17,758 nucleotides of DNA from CAZOHN01 sp964579325. GTDB taxonomy: Bacteria; Pseudomonadota; Alphaproteobacteria; Rhodobacterales; Rhodobacteraceae. Under the pieces are notes generated by a model. It was not told where the DNA came from. It saw only the letters and a program-made list of their open reading frames with translations, and ran no database searches. Of the stretch, positions 7,605 to 14,991 are shown one piece after another (within the stretch, counting starts at the first letter, position 1; each line of letters begins with the position of its first letter). The position numbers and the translations under genes are program-made. The stretch covers positions 1 through 17,758 of the forward strand of contig CAZOHN010000054.1 in the NCBI GenBank assembly GCA_964579325.1. Reading direction: 5' to 3'.

Positions 7605-7640
7605 GCTTGCGCTTTGCGACGGTTTCTTGATGTTTTCCGC
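7605..7640 (-). promoter_or_regulatory. Putative operator copy 2 (AraC-type direct repeat), facing the left operon
   Basis: Read on the minus strand from 7640 to 7605, this segment matches the element at 8721-8756 on the plus strand. The core (7625..7605) agrees at 18 of 21 positions, sharing GTCGCAAA and CGCAA; the three differences are all transitions. A degenerate half (CGGAAAAC, 7639..7632) begins 21 bp before the TCGCAA of the core, matching the two-turn spacing of AraC-family direct half-sites. It lies about 150 bp before the DHDPS-family start codon. Binding by the neighbouring regulator is inference. Confidence 0.6.
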
Positions 7641-7663
7641 AGCCGCCTCGCGGGCGCCGGGAA

Positions 7664-8692
7664 TCACCGCCTGACGATGTGCATCTCGCTCAGGGTCCAG
7701 GTCACTTGCGGGCGATAGCGCGCCATCTCCGCCGGGGCGTGACTGGCGCGGAACGCACTGGGGGACTGGCCGAAGTGCGCGCTGAAGGTGCGGGCAAAAA
7801 CGGCTGGCGAGTTGAAGCCGCACATCAGCGAGATGTCCGCGATGGGGCTGTGGCTGTAGAACAGCATCTCGCGCGCCTGCTCCAGCCGCACCCGCATGTA
7901 GTAGTGTGCGATGGACGATTGCGTCCGCTTGAGAAAGAGCCGCTCCAGCTTGCGCCGCGGCATGTTGAGGGCCGCGGCCAGTTCGGGAACCGGAAGCGGG
8001 GTCTCGATGTTCGCCTCCATCACCGTGATCAGCCTGCGGACCGGGTCCTCGCCGCCCTCTTCGTAGCCGCGCGGATGCACACGCTGGACGCCGTCGCCTG
8101 TGTCGCGATGGGCATGTACGAAACCGTTGGCGATCTGCCGGGACAGGACCGGCCCGTGCTCTCGCTCAACCAGATCGAGGATCATGTCCAGCGCCGCGAT
8201 CCCTCCGGCACAGGTCATGATCTGGGGATCGAACACGAACCTCTGCTCCACCAGCATCGTGTCCGGATAACGCTCGTTAAACAGCGGCATCGCCTCCCAA
8301 TGGCAGACCGCCCGCCGCCCGGCCAGCAGCCCCGCTTCGGCAAGCGCGAAGGCCCCGGTGTCGATTCCGCCCAGCACGACGCCATGCGCGTTGAGCCGCT
8401 GGATCCATGACACGAGCCGTCTCGACAGGAACGAGAGCGGGTCGTTGCCGGAAATCACGAGCACCCGGTCATAGGGGAAGTCGGAATAGATACTGGCGTT
8501 TGCGCTTAACGTCATCCCCGCGCCGCATTCGACCGGGCCGCCGTCCTCGGTGATGAACGTCCAGTTGAACAGCCGCTTGCCTGCGGTCTGGTTGGCGATC
8601 CGGAAAACCTCGATCAGCGGCACCAGCGCATAGAGCGGGAACTGTGGCGCGAGAAAGAGGCCGACCTCCTCATAGGTCCGGATGACGCGCAT
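7664..8692 (-). CDS. AraC-family transcriptional regulator with DJ-1/PfpI-like N-terminal domain (GbdR/CdhR-like)
   Basis: The 342-residue protein has an N-terminal glutamine-amidotransferase-like sensor domain (about 5-185) and a C-terminal AraC DNA-binding domain (about 215-320) with two helix-turn-helix units near 236-257 and 284-307. At the nucleophile elbow the sequence is GGIDTGAFALAEAGLL, with D111 where an active enzyme would have Cys. This and HWEAMPLF, CAGGIAALDM match the ligand-sensing regulators of glycine betaine, carnitine and related catabolism rather than true proteases. I chose the ATG at 8692, preceded by a GGGGGCGG stretch; the frame opens upstream to 8782 but would then run through the putative operator. 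It sits between the two operons and probably activates both in response to a pathway compound. The repeat element at 8721-8756 is 28 bp upstream of its start, so autoregulation is possible. Confidence 0.9.
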   Translation of the reverse strand: MRVIRTYEEVGLFLAPQFPLYALVPLIEVFRIANQTAGKRLFNWTFITEDGGPVECGAGMTLSANASIYSDFPYDRVLVISGNDPLSFLSRRLVSWIQRLNAHGVVLGGIDTGAFALAEAGLLAGRRAVCHWEAMPLFNERYPDTMLVEQRFVFDPQIMTCAGGIAALDMILDLVEREHGPVLSRQIANGFVHAHRDTGDGVQRVHPRGYEEGGEDPVRRLITVMEANIETPLPVPELAAALNMPRRKLERLFLKRTQSSIAHYYMRVRLEQAREMLFYSHSPIADISLMCGFNSPAVFARTFSAHFGQSPSAFRASHAPAEMARYRPQVTWTLSEMHIVRR

Positions 8693-8720
8693 CGATTCCG
8701 CCCCCCGATTCGAACACCTC

Positions 8721-8756
8721 TCGCAATATGCTGCTAAACTGTCGCAAAACGCAAAC
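8721..8756 (+). promoter_or_regulatory. Putative operator copy 1 (TCGCAA direct repeat, 21-bp spacing), facing the right operon
   Basis: TCGCAA occurs at 8721 and again at 8742, exactly 21 bp apart, the two-helical-turn spacing seen for AraC-family direct half-sites. The second copy continues as GTCGCAAAACGCAAAC (8741-8756). The same arrangement recurs upstream of the other operon. It lies in the spacer between the regulator (start 8692) and the sugar-binding protein gene (start 8994). No convincing -10/-35 pair could be fixed; ATTTAC at 8781 is a weak -10 candidate. Confidence 0.6.
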
Positions 8757-8896
8757 TCCTGATGTTCGTTCGGCCCCAGCATTTACGGACCGCCCACCTA
8801 ACGAAGTGACCCGTTTCAGACCCGGCACCTGAAACCCATGTGTCCTTGGACGTGAGGGGCCGCTGCCGGTAGCCCCGCCGAAGCCGTCAGACCCAG

Positions 8897-8923
8897 CCGA
8901 TGCCCGAGGTGAACCGGCATCGG
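8897..8923 (+). promoter_or_regulatory. Perfect 8-bp stem-loop in the leader of the sugar ABC operon
   Basis: CCGATGCC (8897-8904) pairs perfectly with GGCATCGG (8916-8923) across an 11-nt loop. It lies 70 bp before the start codon in the probable untranslated leader. It has no U-tract, so it is not an intrinsic terminator by itself. It may be an RNA structure controlling translation or stability, or an operator. Confidence 0.4.
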
Positions 8924-8945
8924 ATCCCGACGAGCAAGCCCAAGT

Positions 8946-8972
8946 GGCAACCCGCAGCGGAATGCGGGTGCC
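8946..8972 (+). promoter_or_regulatory. Second leader stem-loop next to the ribosome binding site
   Basis: GGCAACCCGC (8946-8955) pairs with GCGGGTGCC (8964-8972) as nine pairs with one bulged A and an 8-nt loop. It ends ten bases before the AGAGGAG ribosome site (8981-8987), six bases ahead of the ATG at 8994. Its position suits modulation of translation initiation, but no known riboswitch class is recognised. Confidence 0.35.
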
Positions 8973-8993
8973 TGCAACAGAGAGGAGCCAAAC

Positions 8994-10325
8994 ATGCAAT
9001 TCCCGACCAAGTCCCGCTCCAACCGCCGCCGTTTTCTGAAACAGGCCGGTGCCCTCGCAGGTGCTGCCTTGGCGACGCCATGGCTTGGCAATCGTGTCTT
9101 TGCCTACAACAAGCCCATCGAGATTGTGCACTGGAGCTGGCTCGCCGCGTCCGATGGCGAGGTCTGGGCGCAGATGATCAAGAGCTTCAACGACGCCCAC
9201 GCCGACAAGGGCATCCAGGTTCGCATGGAACTGGTGCCCGAGGAGCAATACACCACCAAGATCCTCACGGCCGCTGCCACCGGACAGGCCCCGGATTTCG
9301 GGTGGGGCACAGCCGGCAAGGCGGCGCAGATGGCGAAAGACGGCGTGATCGTGCCGCTGGATGACCTGATCGCAGCAGCCGGCCTCGACCTTGCGGATTT
9401 CTCCGAGTCCTCGGTGCAGGCCGCGCGCTATCCCAAGTACGACAACAAGATGTTCATGGTCCCGATGGACCTGATGAGCCTCCAGCCGCTGATCAACCTC
9501 GACCATGTGGCGGCAGCGGGGTTGGACGCCAACGCGATGCCGACCGACGAGGCCTCGCTGATGGCGTGGGCCGAGGCGATGACCCAGCGCGAAGGCGACA
9601 AGGTCACTCGGTCGGGCATCCTGATGACCGGATCGGGCGTCCACACGACGGTCACCTGGGGCATCGTTGCCGAGCAAATGGGCTTCGTGCGCGCCAGCGC
9701 CGATCTCACGGCCGCCGCCTTGAACCCCGAGGCCGGCATCAAGGCGATGGAGTGGGTGCTGGGCCTGTTCGACAAGGCCAAGGTCGGCACCCGAGACGTG
9801 ACCGACCGCTACAAGGCCTTCGGCGTCGGCCAGGGTTCGATCTTCTGGACCGGGCCGTGGACACTCAGCGGCTACATGAACCAGGGGCTGAACTTCGCTT
9901 CGTTCCTGATGCCCAACATCGGCGGCACCCAGAAGACCTACTTCGAGATGGGCGGGCTTGAACTGTACGTCCAGAGCGATCCGGGCCGCTACGAGGCGAC
10001 CATGGAGGTGGTGCGCTGGCTGTCGGACAACAGCTTCCTGTGGACAACCGTTGGCCGTGGCGCCGCACCGCGCAAGTCGATCCTGGCAATGCCGGACTAC
10101 AAGACGGCGGGCATCCCGTGGGACAAGCGCGGCGCGTTCATCGATGGGATGGACATTGCCTCGATCCCCGAAATCCCGGTGCTGGACGGGCCCGACTTCA
10201 CCATCTACTCGGGCGGAAACTTCCTTGCCAAGACGCTGGACCAAGTGTGGGCAGGCGTCGCCACGCCGCAAGAGGCAATGGAGCAGTTGCAGGAAGGCTG
10301 GCAGAAGTCGCTCGACAAGGGCTGA
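8994..10325 (+). CDS. Carbohydrate ABC transporter, extracellular solute-binding protein (family 1), Tat-exported
   Basis: The 443-residue protein starts with a twin-arginine signal: SNRRRFLKQ at 9-17, a hydrophobic stretch GALAGAALAT and a cleavage region near RVFA (about 36-38). The mature protein opens with KPIEIVHWSW and has the family landmarks of maltose-type binding proteins: ITTKILTAAATGQAPDFGW-like segment near 83-102 (residues YTTKILTAA then GQAPDF), FWTGPWTLSGY near 283-293, and a C-terminal ATPQEAMEQLQEGWQK motif. Its ligand is likely a sugar, oligosaccharide or polyol. AGGAG six bases before the ATG fixes the start. It leads the plus-strand operon; a large GC stem-loop separates it from the first permease, as expected for a binding protein made in excess. 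Tat export implies folding in the cytoplasm, which is common among alphaproteobacterial sugar-binding proteins. Confidence 0.93.
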   Translation: MQFPTKSRSNRRRFLKQAGALAGAALATPWLGNRVFAYNKPIEIVHWSWLAASDGEVWAQMIKSFNDAHADKGIQVRMELVPEEQYTTKILTAAATGQAPDFGWGTAGKAAQMAKDGVIVPLDDLIAAAGLDLADFSESSVQAARYPKYDNKMFMVPMDLMSLQPLINLDHVAAAGLDANAMPTDEASLMAWAEAMTQREGDKVTRSGILMTGSGVHTTVTWGIVAEQMGFVRASADLTAAALNPEAGIKAMEWVLGLFDKAKVGTRDVTDRYKAFGVGQGSIFWTGPWTLSGYMNQGLNFASFLMPNIGGTQKTYFEMGGLELYVQSDPGRYEATMEVVRWLSDNSFLWTTVGRGAAPRKSILAMPDYKTAGIPWDKRGAFIDGMDIASIPEIPVLDGPDFTIYSGGNFLAKTLDQVWAGVATPQEAMEQLQEGWQKSLDKG

Positions 10326-10343
10326 TCGAGCCGGAAAGACGCT

Positions 10344-10384
10344 GCGCGGCCCGTCGCCCTGCTCCCGGCGCAGGCGGGCCGCGC
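10344..10384 (+). terminator. GC-rich 10-bp inverted repeat after the sugar-binding protein gene (attenuating hairpin)
   Basis: GCGCGGCCCG (10344-10353) and CGGGCCGCGC (10375-10384) are perfect complements across 21 nt, and CCTG/CAGG inside extends the stem. It begins 18 bp after the stop codon, with no U-run. It most likely protects the binding-protein mRNA and reduces read-through into the permease genes. The left operon has the equivalent element after its own binding-protein gene. Confidence 0.5.
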
Positions 10385-10416
10385 CCTTCACCAGATGATC
10401 TCATGCGGTCATTCAC

Positions 10417-11337
10417 ATGCACGAAACCGATCTCACGGCGGCGCGGAACGGACGAATGCTCCGCGCAGACGCCTCCGAGCGGGAGCGGATCGAGTGGGCC
10501 GGCTATCTGCTCGTGGCCTTCTTCACCATCCCGTTCCTCGTCTTCAACATCCTGCCGGTGTTCTTTGGTGCCTATGTGGCGTTCACCGAATGGCGGATCG
10601 TGGGTGCGCCCGAGTGGGTGGGGATGCGCAATTTCGAGGAGGCATTCTCGGACCGGTGGGTTGCCGGTGCCTTCCGCAATGTCGCGGTCTATGCGCTTCT
10701 CATTGTTCCCGGTGTGACTGTCCTCGGTTTCCTGGCGGCGCTGTTCGTGAACCAGCGCTGGCCGTTGTCATCGCTGGCGCGGACGCTGTTCTTTGCGCCC
10801 TACGTGGTCTCCGCCACGGTGATCGGACTGATCTGGGTCTGGATGCTCGACACGCAGTTCGGTCTGGTGAACCACTACCTGGGCTATCTCGGCATAGCAG
10901 AGATCAAGTGGTTGACGTCACGGGAGTGGTCGATTGTCGGCGTCTCCGTGGCCTCGATCTGGTGGGACATGGGGTTGGCCTTCATCCTGTTCCTGGCCGC
11001 CTTGCAGGACATCCCCAAGGACATGACCGAGGCGGCCTCGGTCGAAGGTGCGGGGCCGCTGGACCGGCTGTGGTTCATCATCCTGCCGATGATGCGCCCG
11101 GTGATCAGCATGGTTGTTACCCTGCAACTGATCTCGACCATGCGCATCTTCAGCCAGGTCTACGTGATGACAAACGGTGGCCCGGCGGGGTCCTCGGCTT
11201 CGCCGATCCACTACATTTACCAGGCTGCGATCCAGCGTAGCGAGTTCGGGCTGGCCTCGACCGTTGCGGTGCTGCTGTTCATTGCCATCGTCGTGCTCAC
11301 CCTTGGGCTTCGCGTCGTCCTGCGCGAAAGGGTATGA
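10417..11337 (+). CDS. Carbohydrate ABC transporter permease, MalF/UgpA type
   Basis: The 306-residue membrane protein has a hydrophilic N-terminus of about 26 residues, then six hydrophobic segments (about 28-55, 88-112, 122-145, 172-196, 225-245 and 275-298). The ATPase-coupling loop is EAASVEGAGPLDRLWFIILP (205-224), an excellent match to the EAA motif of CUT1 importers. It would pair with the next gene product as a heterodimer. No good Shine-Dalgarno precedes the ATG at 10417; M14 at 10456 is an alternative start, but the first ATG is kept because the N-terminal region has the family length. Its last bases overlap the next start (ATGA). Confidence 0.93.
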   Translation: MHETDLTAARNGRMLRADASERERIEWAGYLLVAFFTIPFLVFNILPVFFGAYVAFTEWRIVGAPEWVGMRNFEEAFSDRWVAGAFRNVAVYALLIVPGVTVLGFLAALFVNQRWPLSSLARTLFFAPYVVSATVIGLIWVWMLDTQFGLVNHYLGYLGIAEIKWLTSREWSIVGVSVASIWWDMGLAFILFLAALQDIPKDMTEAASVEGAGPLDRLWFIILPMMRPVISMVVTLQLISTMRIFSQVYVMTNGGPAGSSASPIHYIYQAAIQRSEFGLASTVAVLLFIAIVVLTLGLRVVLRERV

Positions 11338-12224
11338 ATATGAGGAACATGGTCAGCCCGGACCCCAGGCGCCTGCCTGCACACAACCCGAAGCGGATGC
11401 GGCTGATCCATGTGCCGATCTGGGTTCTGGGAACCGCCACCGCCATGGTCTGGGCGCTGCCGTTCCTCTGGATGATCTCGACCTCGTTCAAGCTTCCCGC
11501 ACATGTGATGACCGAGGAAATCGAGTGGATTCCCCGCGTCTTCACGCTGCAGAACTACGTCAAGGTGTTCGAATACCCGATCCTGATCTGGGCCTTCAAC
11601 AGCATGGTTCAGGCGGTCGTCTCGACCGGGCTTTGCGTCTTATTCGGTGCCATGGCGGGATATGCGCTCGCACGGATGCGGTTTCCCGGCAACGGTCTGC
11701 TGTTCGCGCTGTTCGTCGCCTCGCTGATGATTCCGGCCGAAGTCACCGTGGTGCCGCTGCTGCTGGCGGTTATCAAGACGGGCTGGGCCAACACCTATGC
11801 GGCACTGATCGTGCCGACCATCGCCAACGTCTTCTCGGTCTACATCTTCCGACAGTACTTCCTGACCTTTCCGTCCGAGGTCGAGGACGCCGCCCGGATG
11901 GATGGTGCCGGGGCATTCCGGACCTTCTTTCTCATCGCGCTGCCGATGGCGCGGGCGCCGCTGGTGGCTGCGACGGTCGTCATCTTCACGCTGAACTGGA
12001 ACAACTTCCTGTGGCCGCTTCTGGTCACCTTCCGCGAGGACATGAAGACACTGCCGGTCGGCGTGGCCCAGTTTGCGCCGGTGGTGGGCACTCACACGCA
12101 GCTGGAGGGTTTCTCGGTCTCAATGGCGGCGGTGACCGTGCTCGCGCTGCCCAGTGTGGCGGTCTTCTTCCTGCTGCAACGGTACTTCATCCAAGGACTG
12201 TCGCAGGGAAGCGTGAAATCCTGA
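11334..12224 (+). CDS. Carbohydrate ABC transporter permease, MalG/UgpE type
   Basis: The 296-residue protein has the MalG pattern: first helix at about 27-49 followed by the periplasmic stretch with TLQNYVKVFEYP and FNSMVQAVVST, four to five more helices, and coupling loop EDAARMDGAGAFRTFFLIALP (184-204, shown split: EDAARMDGAGAFR then TFFLIALP). LNWNNFLWPL near 222-231 is a strong signature of this subunit. Its ATG overlaps the stop of the preceding permease gene by 4 bp (ATGA); M3 and M6 are alternative starts in the same frame. It forms the second half of the membrane channel for the binding protein at 8994. The operon's ATPase is not adjacent but encoded 2.7 kb downstream. Confidence 0.93.
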   Translation: MNMRNMVSPDPRRLPAHNPKRMRLIHVPIWVLGTATAMVWALPFLWMISTSFKLPAHVMTEEIEWIPRVFTLQNYVKVFEYPILIWAFNSMVQAVVSTGLCVLFGAMAGYALARMRFPGNGLLFALFVASLMIPAEVTVVPLLLAVIKTGWANTYAALIVPTIANVFSVYIFRQYFLTFPSEVEDAARMDGAGAFRTFFLIALPMARAPLVAATVVIFTLNWNNFLWPLLVTFREDMKTLPVGVAQFAPVVGTHTQLEGFSVSMAAVTVLALPSVAVFFLLQRYFIQGLSQGSVKS

Positions 12225-12242
12225 AATGGTGACTGCATCCCA

Positions 12243-13682
12243 ATGAACAACCTTATGCGTGACAGGCTGCTGATCGGCGGCGAGTGGGTCGAAGCGGTTG
12301 CAGCCGAGCGGTTCGAGACCGTCGACCCCGCCACCGAACAGGCGTTCGCCACGGTCCCGCGGGGACGTGCGGCGGATGTCGCCGCGGCCGTCGCGGCGGC
12401 CGAGGCGGCGCGGCATGGACCATGGGCCGGGATGACGCCGTTCCAGCGGGGCCGGCTGCTGTTCCGTCTGGCCGACCTTGTCGACGAGAACCGCGACGCG
12501 CTGGCCGAGATCGAGCGCCGCGATGTCGGCAAGCCGACGAGCGAGGCGAAGGGCGACGTGCAGGGGGTGGCCAACTGCTTTCGCTACAACGCCGGGGCCG
12601 CCGACAAGATGGAAGGCGCGACGATCCCGCTGGGTGCCGACTTCGTGGACTATACGGTGATGGAGCCGCTGGGCGTCACCGCGCATGTCGTGCCCTGGAA
12701 CTACCCGCTGGGCATGGCAGCGCGGTCGCTGGCCCCGGCGCTGGCGGCGGGCTGCACGGCGGTGCTGAAGCCGGCCGAGCAGTCGCCGCTGACGGCGCTG
12801 GCGCTGGGCCAGCTGTGCCTAGATGCCGGAATCCCGCCCGGGGTGGTCAACGTGGTGACGGGATACGGCGAGGAGGCGGGGGAGCCCCTGGTCCGCCATC
12901 CGCTTGTGCGGGGCGTCACCTTCACCGGCTCTGTGGACACCGGCCGACGTGTCTACCGGGCCGCCGCCGAGGGGATCAAGCCGGTGGTCCTCGAACTCGG
13001 CGGAAAGAACCCGATGATCGTGCTGGACGACGCCGACATCGACCGCGCCACGACCGATGCACTGGATGCGAGTTTCGGCAACACGGGGCAGGTCTGCTCC
13101 TCGGCCTCTGTCTACCTGCTGCACCGCTCGGTGCACGGACGGTTTGTCGAGAGCCTCGCCGGAAAAGCCGCCCGGCTGACCGTCGGCCCGCCCGAAACCG
13201 ACCCAGCGATCGGCCCGCTGGCCTCGCGCGAGCAGTACGACAAGGTCACCGGTTACATCGCGCAGGGTCTGCGCGACGGGGCGCGGCTGCGTTTCGGTGG
13301 CGGCCGGCCACCGGGGTTGAACACCGGTTACTATGTCGAACCGACGCTCTTCGACGCGGTCGACCCCGCGCTCTCGATTGCGACGGATGAGATCTTCGGC
13401 CCCGTCGCCGTCGCCCATGTCTTCGACAGCGAGGACGAGGCCGTGCGGCTTGCCAACCGGCTTGAGACCGGACTGGTTGCTGGCGTCTACAGCCGCAATA
13501 TCACTCGTGCGCTATCGCTGACACGGCGGCTGGAATTCGGGTCGGTCTGGGTAAACGGCTGGTTCATCGGCGGCCTTCAGGCCCCCACCGGCGGCGCAAA
13601 GCAAAGCGGCATCGGACGCGAGCGAGGCCTGCCCGGCATCCGCAACTATCTGACAATAAAGAATATCGGCATCCGACTCTAA
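12243..13682 (+). CDS. NAD(P)-dependent aldehyde dehydrogenase (second, betaine/semialdehyde-type)
   Basis: This 479-residue enzyme carries all aldehyde dehydrogenase core motifs: PWNYP (151-155), K176 in LKPAEQSP, FTGSVDTG (227-234), general base E251 in LELGGKNP and nucleophile C285 in TGQVCSS. EIFGPV and the C-terminal PTGGAKQSGIGRERG are present. The N-terminal DRLLIGGEWVEA and the VPWNYPLGMAARSLAPALAAG-type segment (residues 150-170) are typical of betaine-aldehyde and related dehydrogenases. It differs clearly from the enzyme at 2313-3815 (PWNFP, LEMGGKSP, GQNCSAN), so the two are not recent duplicates. It starts 18 bp after the permease gene with a poor ribosome site. In context it probably oxidises an aldehyde freed from the imported sugar; the substrate cannot be named. 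Confidence 0.93.
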   Translation: MNNLMRDRLLIGGEWVEAVAAERFETVDPATEQAFATVPRGRAADVAAAVAAAEAARHGPWAGMTPFQRGRLLFRLADLVDENRDALAEIERRDVGKPTSEAKGDVQGVANCFRYNAGAADKMEGATIPLGADFVDYTVMEPLGVTAHVVPWNYPLGMAARSLAPALAAGCTAVLKPAEQSPLTALALGQLCLDAGIPPGVVNVVTGYGEEAGEPLVRHPLVRGVTFTGSVDTGRRVYRAAAEGIKPVVLELGGKNPMIVLDDADIDRATTDALDASFGNTGQVCSSASVYLLHRSVHGRFVESLAGKAARLTVGPPETDPAIGPLASREQYDKVTGYIAQGLRDGARLRFGGGRPPGLNTGYYVEPTLFDAVDPALSIATDEIFGPVAVAHVFDSEDEAVRLANRLETGLVAGVYSRNITRALSLTRRLEFGSVWVNGWFIGGLQAPTGGAKQSGIGRERGLPGIRNYLTIKNIGIRL

Positions 13683-13712
13683 ACCGACAGAAACGCCAAG
13701 GAGACGATCAGA

Positions 13713-14933
13713 ATGAGTCCGATCAAAAACATCACCCATCATGTCATGGTCAAGCACCCCGAGCATTGCGTGAACCAGGTGATGACCCGCGTCCTGCGCA
13801 GTGGCGAGATGGTCGCCGTCTACAACGAGGAACGCTATCCGTTCCACCATGACAGCGGCCGCACCATGATGACCCGGTCGCAGGACGGCGGGCGGACGTG
13901 GAGCGAGCCGACAATCGTGCTGGACTGGTCCGACACCATGGGCAACTGGGACTGCGGCATCTGCGAGACGCGCGACGGCACGCTGATCGTGAACTTCACG
14001 CTGACCGGCTTTTTCAAGCGCGGCCAGAAGACGCTGCAGCCGTCGTGGTCGCCGGGCCCGGTCGGCCGGGAATGGGGTGACTGGAGCTGGGCCTTCAAGA
14101 CGCAAGGATGGCTGGGCACCTTCGTCATCAAGTCGAAGGACGGCGGCGCGACATGGTCGCCGATGATCCCAGTAAACGTACGCCCGCTGAAGCACGGCGG
14201 CTGCCGGGTGGGATGTTGGGAAATGCCGGACGGCGCGCTGCTGATGGGCCTTTACGGCCGCATCCGGGGCTATGGAGAGGAAGGCGAGGGCGAGACGACG
14301 CGTTCGGCGCTGATGAAATCGGAGGATGGCGGAGACCATTGGGAGTATTTCTCGACGCTGGCCTACGACCCCGCCAACATCATCGACTTCGAGGAGCCGG
14401 GGTTGGTGCGGCTCAAGGACGGCCGGGTGGTCTGCTTCATGCGTACGCATGTGAATCCGACAAGCGACGCCAAGAACATGGTCATGGTCGTGTCCGAAGA
14501 CGACGGGTTCTCCTGGACCCCGCCGAAGTGGACGAACATCTGGGGCTTCCCGCCCGAACTGATCGCGTTGCAGGACGGCCGCTACCTGATGGTCTACGGC
14601 TATCGCAAGCGACCCTACGGTACGCGGGGGGTCATCTCGGAGGATGGCATCACCTGGGATGTGAAGAACGAGTTCATCATCCGCGAAGGCGGGTTGCCGG
14701 GCCAGTCGGAGGCAAACAAGCCGGTGTCGAGCCTTGGGTCCGGCAGCGAGTTCCAGCTGAAGGGCCATGCTTCGGGGCGGATCGACCTCGACCACCCCGG
14801 CGTCTACCAGCACATCGGCTATCCCAGCGTGGTGCAGAACCCGGACGGCTCGATTGCCGCGTCCTATCACGAATGGTCCGACGACCCGGTGCCGCTCCAG
14901 TACATTCGGACCACCCGCTTCGAACTTGCCTGA
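13713..14933 (+). CDS. Sialidase-fold (BNR/Asp-box) protein, cytoplasmic, unknown substrate (first copy)
   Basis: The 406-residue protein is a predicted six-bladed propeller. Five Asp boxes (S-x-D-G-G-x-x-W and variants) lie at 56-63, 141-148, 203-210, 261-268 and 309-315. Residues placed as in family GH33 sialidases are visible: FEEPGLVRLKDG (226-237) with E228, R244 in CFMR, R305 in YGTRGVISEDG and Y370 in IGYPSVV. By eye the FRIP segment at the N-terminus is absent, with N21 near the expected first arginine. There is no signal peptide or membrane helix, so it acts in the cytoplasm on imported material. An AAGGAGA sits well placed before the ATG. It is probably a hydrolase or lyase of a non-sialic-acid glycoside. 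A more divergent second copy lies downstream. Confidence 0.82.
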   Translation: MSPIKNITHHVMVKHPEHCVNQVMTRVLRSGEMVAVYNEERYPFHHDSGRTMMTRSQDGGRTWSEPTIVLDWSDTMGNWDCGICETRDGTLIVNFTLTGFFKRGQKTLQPSWSPGPVGREWGDWSWAFKTQGWLGTFVIKSKDGGATWSPMIPVNVRPLKHGGCRVGCWEMPDGALLMGLYGRIRGYGEEGEGETTRSALMKSEDGGDHWEYFSTLAYDPANIIDFEEPGLVRLKDGRVVCFMRTHVNPTSDAKNMVMVVSEDDGFSWTPPKWTNIWGFPPELIALQDGRYLMVYGYRKRPYGTRGVISEDGITWDVKNEFIIREGGLPGQSEANKPVSSLGSGSEFQLKGHASGRIDLDHPGVYQHIGYPSVVQNPDGSIAASYHEWSDDPVPLQYIRTTRFELA

Positions 14934-14991
14934 TCGCCGCTGTGCGGGACGGAGGACCCGACCCGCACATCCAAGCCTTGGGGGGCAATGT

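Noticed and set aside
8692..8782. Regulator start at 8782 (30 extra N-terminal residues)
   Set aside because: The extension would run through the conserved operator-like repeat and lacks family resemblance; MRVIRTYEEVG after a GGGGGCGG stretch at 8692 is a better start.
8670..10391. 573-codon minus-strand open frame opposite the sugar-binding protein gene
   Set aside because: It covers a well-supported Tat-exported binding protein and the regulator's start region, and shows only low-complexity His/Arg/Gly residues with no motif.
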